From SIG622 sp045604705 (GTDB lineage Bacteria; Bacillota; Clostridia; Oscillospirales; CAG-382), in contig JAZUOO010000043.1 in assembly GCA_045604705.1 (NCBI GenBank), forward strand, positions 13,970 to 77,969: a DNA stretch of 64,000 nt, read 5' to 3'. The notes under the pieces are model-generated. The model searched no databases. It was not told the origin of the DNA and was given only the letters and a program-made list of their open reading frames with translations. Of the stretch, positions 59,815 to 64,000 are shown one piece after another; within the stretch, counting starts at the first letter, position 1, and every line of letters starts with the position of its first letter. The position numbers and the translations under genes are program-made.

Positions 59815-61254
59815 TTGGACGCATTTTTTGCATGGTTCTCCGAATTATTTGCATATGCATTTAATGAAGTTATAACATACATACCCGATTATTTCAGAAA
59901 AGTTTTCGATACATTTTTGTCATTCACCCGATTCGGCGAAATGAACGCCTTTGAAATTGCCAAGACTCTTAAAAACAGCTGGGGATATATAATTTCATTT
60001 CTGCTTCTTTTTCGTATTGTTTACGTGATTGTGGGTTTTTTTACGACACGAAAATTCAAGCCTGCAAAGAATCAGTATAAATACGCAATTCTTATCGCTG
60101 CGAGAAACGAAGAAACGGTTGTCGGGAATCTTATAGACAGTATAAAAAAACAAGACTATCCCTCAGATCTTATTACGACTTTTGTGGTTGCAGACAACTG
60201 TACGGACAATACAGCTCAAATAGCACGACAGCTTGGTGCGGTTTGTTATGAACGTTTTGACAACGAGAATCGTACAAAGGGATATGCACTTCAGTTTCTT
60301 CTCGATAAAATAGAGGATGATTACGGGAGAACATCCTTCGACGGATATTTCATATTTGACGCAGACAACCTATTAAAGCACGATTATGTATCCAGAATGA
60401 ACGAAGCTTTTGATGAGGGAGAAAAGATAATTACCTCTTACAGAAACACAAAGAACTTTGACGAAAACTGGATCTCCGCATCCTATGCACTTCACTGGCT
60501 TCGTACAATAAGAAAATCCCACAGAGCACGCTCGATATTCAAGCTTGCCACCAATATCCAGGGAACAGGATTCTTGTTCGCCTCCGAGCTTGTCAAGGAC
60601 GGCTGGAAGTATACATCACTTACGGAAGACAGAGCATTTACCGCAGATGCAGTAGCACAAGGGTATCCAATTTCATACAATGATGCCGCAGAATTCTTTG
60701 ATGAACAGCCTACAAATCTCAGAATCGCGCTTCGTCAGCGAATAAGATGGGCAAAGGGACATATTCTTGCCTTTGTTGAATCCGGACTTCAGCTCTTTGT
60801 TAATATGTTTACCGCAAAAGGCTTTAAGAACAGATTTATGTCCTTTGATGTGTTTATGCTTATAACCCCGAGAACCTTGTTTGCATTTGCAAGAAGAATA
60901 ATCGTAGGCATATGCTACATTGTCGTATATATCCATACAGGCTTCTTTACGGCTCTGTTTACGGTTATATGGTGGCGAGTCGGATGGCGTATAGGAAATC
61001 ACTTAGCAGTCATGTTTGAAGCTGCGTATGTGTTTTTCACTGAACGCAAGAGGATTAAAAAAATATCTCTTGTCAAAAAGATTTGGTACTGTTTCACATG
61101 GCCTCTCTTTGACATAATCGGTGTTGTTTCAATGTACATAGCGCTGTTTATGAAAGTAACATGGAAGCCTATTCCGCATGAATCAAAGATTGACATCGAT
61201 GATATAGAGGGAGAAGCTTGCATCGAAGAAATAAAACAAGAGACCAAGGTCTGA
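59815..61254 (+). CDS. Membrane glycosyltransferase, family 2
   Basis: 479 aa. One membrane span near residues 60-75 is followed by the GT2 domain (AILIAARNEETVVGNLIDSI, VVADNCTDNTAQIA). YFIFDADN is the DxD metal site, TEDRAFT the acceptor-site ED, and LRQRIRWAKGH the QxxRW motif of processive enzymes. Three or four C-terminal spans follow. It resembles NodC/IcaA/BcsA-type synthases acting on a UDP- or GDP-sugar at the membrane; the product is unknown. Start TTG 59815 behind GAAAGGAG. Monocistronic. It would originally have stood directly after spoIVB. Confidence 0.9.
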   Translation: MDAFFAWFSELFAYAFNEVITYIPDYFRKVFDTFLSFTRFGEMNAFEIAKTLKNSWGYIISFLLLFRIVYVIVGFFTTRKFKPAKNQYKYAILIAARNEETVVGNLIDSIKKQDYPSDLITTFVVADNCTDNTAQIARQLGAVCYERFDNENRTKGYALQFLLDKIEDDYGRTSFDGYFIFDADNLLKHDYVSRMNEAFDEGEKIITSYRNTKNFDENWISASYALHWLRTIRKSHRARSIFKLATNIQGTGFLFASELVKDGWKYTSLTEDRAFTADAVAQGYPISYNDAAEFFDEQPTNLRIALRQRIRWAKGHILAFVESGLQLFVNMFTAKGFKNRFMSFDVFMLITPRTLFAFARRIIVGICYIVVYIHTGFFTALFTVIWWRVGWRIGNHLAVMFEAAYVFFTERKRIKKISLVKKIWYCFTWPLFDIIGVVSMYIALFMKVTWKPIPHESKIDIDDIEGEACIEEIKQETKV

Positions 61255-61320
61255 TTTTCAAAGGCAAGTCCTACGGAAATTTCTCAATATCTATAAAGGC
61301 TTAGTATCAGAGTAATGAAT

Positions 61321-61355
61321 AACCACCCGCCGAAAAAGTGGGTGGTTTCGTTGTA
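61321..61355 (+). terminator. Terminator after glycosyltransferase
   Basis: AACCACCC (61321-61328) pairs with GGGTGGTT (61340-61347), followed by a T-rich tail. Confidence 0.75.
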
Positions 61356-61363
61356 TAATAAAG

Positions 61364-61386
61364 CAGGCGGACCAAATGACCGCCTG
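61364..61386 (-). terminator. Terminator of the DUF1538-PII operon
   Basis: CAGGCGG/CCGCCTG stem; on the minus strand it is followed by TTTATTATAC. Separate from the neighbouring plus-strand terminator. Confidence 0.65.
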
Positions 61387-61403
61387 TTATTACGCTCAAA
61401 ATC

Positions 61404-62105
61404 TTAATTGTCTGTGCGAAGTCCTATGACCGTATCTATCGGCATTGCAGCTACAAATCCGTTTGCTTCCGTATTGGCACCACACTTTTCACTTATAGCC
61501 TCCATGATAGCAATTTTATTTTCAGCCTCCGCAACGATCATAACAATCTCTTTTTCCTCCTGAAGACCGATTCCCCACTGATTTATTGGTTCTTCATCGG
61601 AAACCCCGCGCCCATGAATGACAGTACCGCCTCTTGCCCCTGCGTTCTTTGCAGCTTTCATAACCTCGTCACTGAATCCGGGATTAATAACGGCCGAAAT
61701 CATTACTCTTTTTATATCCGACATTATCAGTTCTTCCTTTCCATCAGACTTTAAAGCTTCATCTGACACTCCGTTCATAATTTTAACAAGCTTGTTGTTT
61801 GCCGCATTCAGCGGGATCGTAAAAGCGATGCCGTTTCCGGGAACACCGAACATCAATTCAACATAAAGCTCCCGCAGAAGAATATCAGCAATCGGCTTTG
61901 TTACCATGCAGATTATAACACACTTATCCGGCGTACCGATACCTAGAATGTCCAAAATATCACTGGGTGCAGTACCCACGGCATTGACCTTATAATGATT
62001 AGGAATTTTTTTTCTTTCAAAATATTTTGTTGCCATTTGGGAAAGCTTAGGTGTTGTAACTATCACTAAGAGCCTGAATGAAATGCTTTGTTTTTTTTCG
62101 CTCAT
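61404..62105 (-). CDS. PII-like regulator with two tandem domains
   Basis: 233 aa, about twice a normal GlnB. The first half (FRLLVIVTTPKLSQMATKYF, MFGVPGNGIAFTIPL) and second half (MISAVINPGFSDEVMKAAKN, AGARGGTVIHGRG, KEIVMIVAEAENKIAIMEAI) each have the PII ferredoxin-like pattern. The second keeps the GARGGTxxHGRG T-loop-proximal signature, and the first is more divergent. It probably senses a nucleotide or metabolite and regulates the DUF1538 membrane protein with which it overlaps by an ATGA junction. Start ATG 62105 preceded by GAGGAAAGTAT. Confidence 0.82.
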   Translation of the reverse strand: MSEKKQSISFRLLVIVTTPKLSQMATKYFERKKIPNHYKVNAVGTAPSDILDILGIGTPDKCVIICMVTKPIADILLRELYVELMFGVPGNGIAFTIPLNAANNKLVKIMNGVSDEALKSDGKEELIMSDIKRVMISAVINPGFSDEVMKAAKNAGARGGTVIHGRGVSDEEPINQWGIGLQEEKEIVMIVAEAENKIAIMEAISEKCGANTEANGFVAAMPIDTVIGLRTDN

Positions 62106-63625
62106 ATACTTTCCTCCTCAAATTCAATAATAGCATTGTCGTTTTCTGGAATACCTGTGTCTGTTGCGCTCTCATGTTTTGCAAGCTTGATCTTATAAAG
62201 AAGACCCATTATCTGAATTGCAATAAGTGGCGTAAGTGCGACCAGTGCAACAACACCAAAAGCATCCGTCATAATGTCTCCGCCCGTCTGCGTGCAAGCA
62301 CCGATACACAGGGGAAGAAGAAACGTGGAGGTTATAGGACCGCTTGCAACTCCACCGGAGTCAAATGCAATACCGACAAAAATTTTCGGAACAAACATTG
62401 ACATAATAAGCGCGATAATATAGCCTGGAATCACAATAAAGCTTATCGGAATACCGGTAATAACTCTGAGCATTGCAAGACCGAGACTTATGGAAACACT
62501 GATTGACATACATTTGTTCATTGATTTTGCCGAAATGGAGCCTTCCGTAACTGTCTGTACCTGCTTGTTGAGAATCTGAATAGCAGGTTCGGCCATAACT
62601 ATGAAATAACCGATAAGCATGCCTATAGGAAGAAGAAGCCACTTCAGCGTGCCGGTTGCAAGCAATCCTCCAAGCAGTGAGCCAACAGGAGCAAAACCTA
62701 CATTTACGCCGCAGAGAAACAGTACAAGTCCGAGATATGTATAGAGAAATCCCATTGTGATTCGAAGCTTCTGACGGAGCTGATATCTGTGTGTCACAAG
62801 CTGGAAGACAAGGAACATTCCGATAATTGGCAGGAGTGATATTGCAACTTCCTTGAAATAATGAGGAATTTCATGTGCAAATGCAGCTGCAACATCCTTC
62901 ATTGTGACAACATGGGGGATTACTGTTTCCGGTGATACATCCTCGGGTTTACAGAAGAAGCTGAGGATCATAACTGCAAGAATTGGCCCGATACTTGACA
63001 GGGCAACAAGACCGAAGCTGTCGTCCTGAGCGTTTTTGTCGCCTCGTATCATTGATATACCGACACCCATAGCCATAATAAAAGGAACGGTAATAGGACC
63101 TGTAGTAACTCCGCCCGAGTCAAAAGCTATGGATAAAAACTGACGCGGTACAAAGAATGATAAGATCAGCACAAAAGCATACAGAACAAGTAAAAGCTTT
63201 GACAAATTCACTTTCAGCACGATTCTCATAACTGCAGTTGCAAGAAATGCACCTACACCTACCGCAACAGTGAGAATAAGAATGTAGTTGTCAACGCCGG
63301 GCACTTGTTCCGACAGAACCTGCAGATCCGGCTCTGCAATTGTAATCAGAACACCCATGATGAAACTGATTATTGCAATGGTGAAAATCCGTTTTGATTT
63401 GGTAAGCTGAATACCTATACCTTCTCCGATAGGTGTCATGGCAATTTCTGCACCGAGCTGGAACATTCCCATTCCGATTATCAGCATCATAGCTCCTACA
63501 ATGAACATAACCATGGGACCTATTTCCACGGGCACAAGGAAAATGCTCAGAGCAAGAACTATACAAGTAATTGGAAGAATGGCCTGCAAGGATTCGATAA
63601 TTTTTGTTTTCAAAGTCTGGTTCAT
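62102..63625 (-). CDS. DUF1538 membrane transporter, internally duplicated
   Basis: 507 aa with about 12-14 spans in two homologous halves. Each half holds the signature IAFDSGGV-(T/A)-(T/S)-GPIT (first IAFDSGGVTTGPITVPF, second IAFDSGGVASGPITSTF), which probably lines a transport path. DUF1538 proteins are regularly encoded beside PII-like proteins and are thought to be transporters of an unknown substrate. Start ATG 63625; its ribosome site (GCGGAAC) is poor, and a GGAGT/ACTCC hairpin lies about 30 bases upstream. Confidence 0.88.
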   Translation of the reverse strand: MNQTLKTKIIESLQAILPITCIVLALSIFLVPVEIGPMVMFIVGAMMLIIGMGMFQLGAEIAMTPIGEGIGIQLTKSKRIFTIAIISFIMGVLITIAEPDLQVLSEQVPGVDNYILILTVAVGVGAFLATAVMRIVLKVNLSKLLLVLYAFVLILSFFVPRQFLSIAFDSGGVTTGPITVPFIMAMGVGISMIRGDKNAQDDSFGLVALSSIGPILAVMILSFFCKPEDVSPETVIPHVVTMKDVAAAFAHEIPHYFKEVAISLLPIIGMFLVFQLVTHRYQLRQKLRITMGFLYTYLGLVLFLCGVNVGFAPVGSLLGGLLATGTLKWLLLPIGMLIGYFIVMAEPAIQILNKQVQTVTEGSISAKSMNKCMSISVSISLGLAMLRVITGIPISFIVIPGYIIALIMSMFVPKIFVGIAFDSGGVASGPITSTFLLPLCIGACTQTGGDIMTDAFGVVALVALTPLIAIQIMGLLYKIKLAKHESATDTGIPENDNAIIEFEEESI

Positions 63626-63681
63626 AAATTGTTCCGCATTAATCGGAGTAAACTCACTCCTTTTTAATTTATTACGGATTA

Positions 63682-63710
63682 ATTATACCATCCAGCATAA
63701 TTAAATTCAA
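63682..63710 (-). promoter_or_regulatory. Promoter of DUF1538-PII operon
   Basis: Minus strand TTGAAT (63710-63705), 17-base spacer, TATAAT (63687-63682). Confidence 0.7.
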
Positions 63711-63759
63711 CCTTAATCTTTGAATAATGTTTAGTTTTTTGCAAATATAGTATTCTTAA

Positions 63760-63787
63760 CGGAAGCTTAGCATCGGAAGCTTAGCAT
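63760..63787. repeat. 14-bp tandem repeat, two copies
   Basis: CGGAAGCTTAGCAT occurs twice head to tail, and a third partial copy (CGGA) follows. It lies between a promoter and a terminator and has no obvious role. Confidence 0.7.
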
Positions 63788-63793
63788 CGGACG

Positions 63794-63827
63794 CAAAAAA
63801 CTCCTCTTAGGGAACCCAAAGAGGAGT
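63794..63827 (-). terminator. Terminator of the gene at the right edge
   Basis: ACTCCTCTT (63800-63808) pairs with AAGAGGAGT (63819-63827); on the minus strand TTTTTTGCG follows. Confidence 0.85.
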
Positions 63828-63834
63828 GAAGAAC

Positions 63835-64000
63835 TTATTCTGTTACAACCGTAACGGAAGTGATATGGGGATTTGCACCGTTGTACCAGTAGAGGTAACC
63901 TTCAACGTCAATAACATCTCCAATGTTAAGTGCACCAACCGCCTTGTAAACATCGGATTCCGCATCCGTAAGATAAGCCTCAACACAGAATTCGTAATCT
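63835..64000 (-). CDS. C-terminus of a probable surface protein (cut by window edge)
   Basis: On the minus strand a frame enters from beyond base 64000 and reads DYEFCVEAYLTDAESDVYKA, then LNIGDVIDVEGYLYWYN and GANPHITSVTVV, ending TE and TAA at 63837-63835. The 'GDxIDVEGYLYWYNGxNPHIT' ending resembles the OB-like beta domain at the end of many clostridial extracellular proteins. Start and N-terminus lie outside the window. Followed by a perfect terminator. Confidence 0.75.
   Translation of the reverse strand, partial: DYEFCVEAYLTDAESDVYKAVGALNIGDVIDVEGYLYWYNGANPHITSVTVVTE

Noticed and set aside
1..64000. CRISPR array
   Set aside because: No series of regularly spaced direct repeats was seen anywhere in the window.

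Overview
The window looks like chromosome from an anaerobic, spore-forming, low-to-moderate G+C Firmicute of the class Clostridia (Ruminococcaceae/Oscillospiraceae-like; the genus is a guess). The reasons are Spo0A, SpoIVB, a PdaA-type deacetylase and a SpoIIQ-like M23 protein (endospores), pyruvate formate-lyase with its activase (anaerobic fermentation), the Gram-positive CtsR-McsA-McsB-ClpC stress operon, AAAGGAGG-type ribosome sites, frequent TTG/GTG starts and near-consensus TTGACA-17-TATAAT promoters.

Layout. 1-4 kb: end of an exported protein, decayed gene pieces, a DUF1540 protein and cca. 4-7 kb: inositol-monophosphatase-like enzyme, membrane protein and spo0A with 0A boxes. 7-12 kb, minus strand: murJ, a DUF5693 protein and csaB (envelope polymer assembly), then tRNA-Leu(CAA). 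12.3-16.8 kb: an unassigned structured leader, an AraC regulator with an ABC exporter, and galM. 17-21 kb, minus: P-loop ATPase, esterase and a VanY carboxypeptidase. 21-27 kb: ctsR-mcsA-mcsB-clpC under three CtsR operators, then a parvulin and a VanZ protein. 27-31.5 kb: two polysaccharide deacetylases (one PdaA-like) and argG-argH. 31.6-43 kb: DUF3343 plus cysteine desulfurase, SpoIIQ-like M23, ligA, rlmA-like, an SLH/YcdB surface protein, lepA and hemW. 43-48 kb: PLP sulfur enzyme, dapF and murE (meso-DAP branch into peptidoglycan), CBM9-like protein and HD hydrolase. 48.5-51.7 kb, minus: pflB-pflA behind a ZTP (pfl-motif) riboswitch. 52-54.7 kb: ArsR-family metal sensor and Cd/Zn/Pb-type P1B ATPase. 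54.9-59.4 kb: spoIVB and an inserted element. 59.8-64 kb: membrane glycosyltransferase, PII-like plus DUF1538 pair, and the 3' end of another surface protein.

The most unusual region is 55974-59388. The last 104 bp of the SpoIVB catalytic region are repeated exactly 3290 bp downstream, each copy running into its own short C-terminal tail, stop codon and terminator. This is what is left when an element integrates in the 3' end of a gene and restores the reading frame. The element carries an XRE repressor with its own promoter and palindromic operator, an ImmA/IrrE-type metallopeptidase, two strong RNA hairpins, a DUF4417 protein, a small protein resembling the toxin tip of polymorphic toxins, and a downstream gene placed like its immunity gene. 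No integrase is present, so it is either a small non-autonomous element or the remains of a larger one, lodged in a sporulation gene.

Connections between genes (inference): CsaB-type pyruvylation is the usual anchor for SLH proteins such as the one at 37188. ZTP sensing links pflBA to one-carbon and purine status. DapF and MurE form one overlapping unit feeding cell-wall precursor synthesis. Spo0A, PdaA, SpoIIQ-like and SpoIVB are scattered parts of the sporulation programme.
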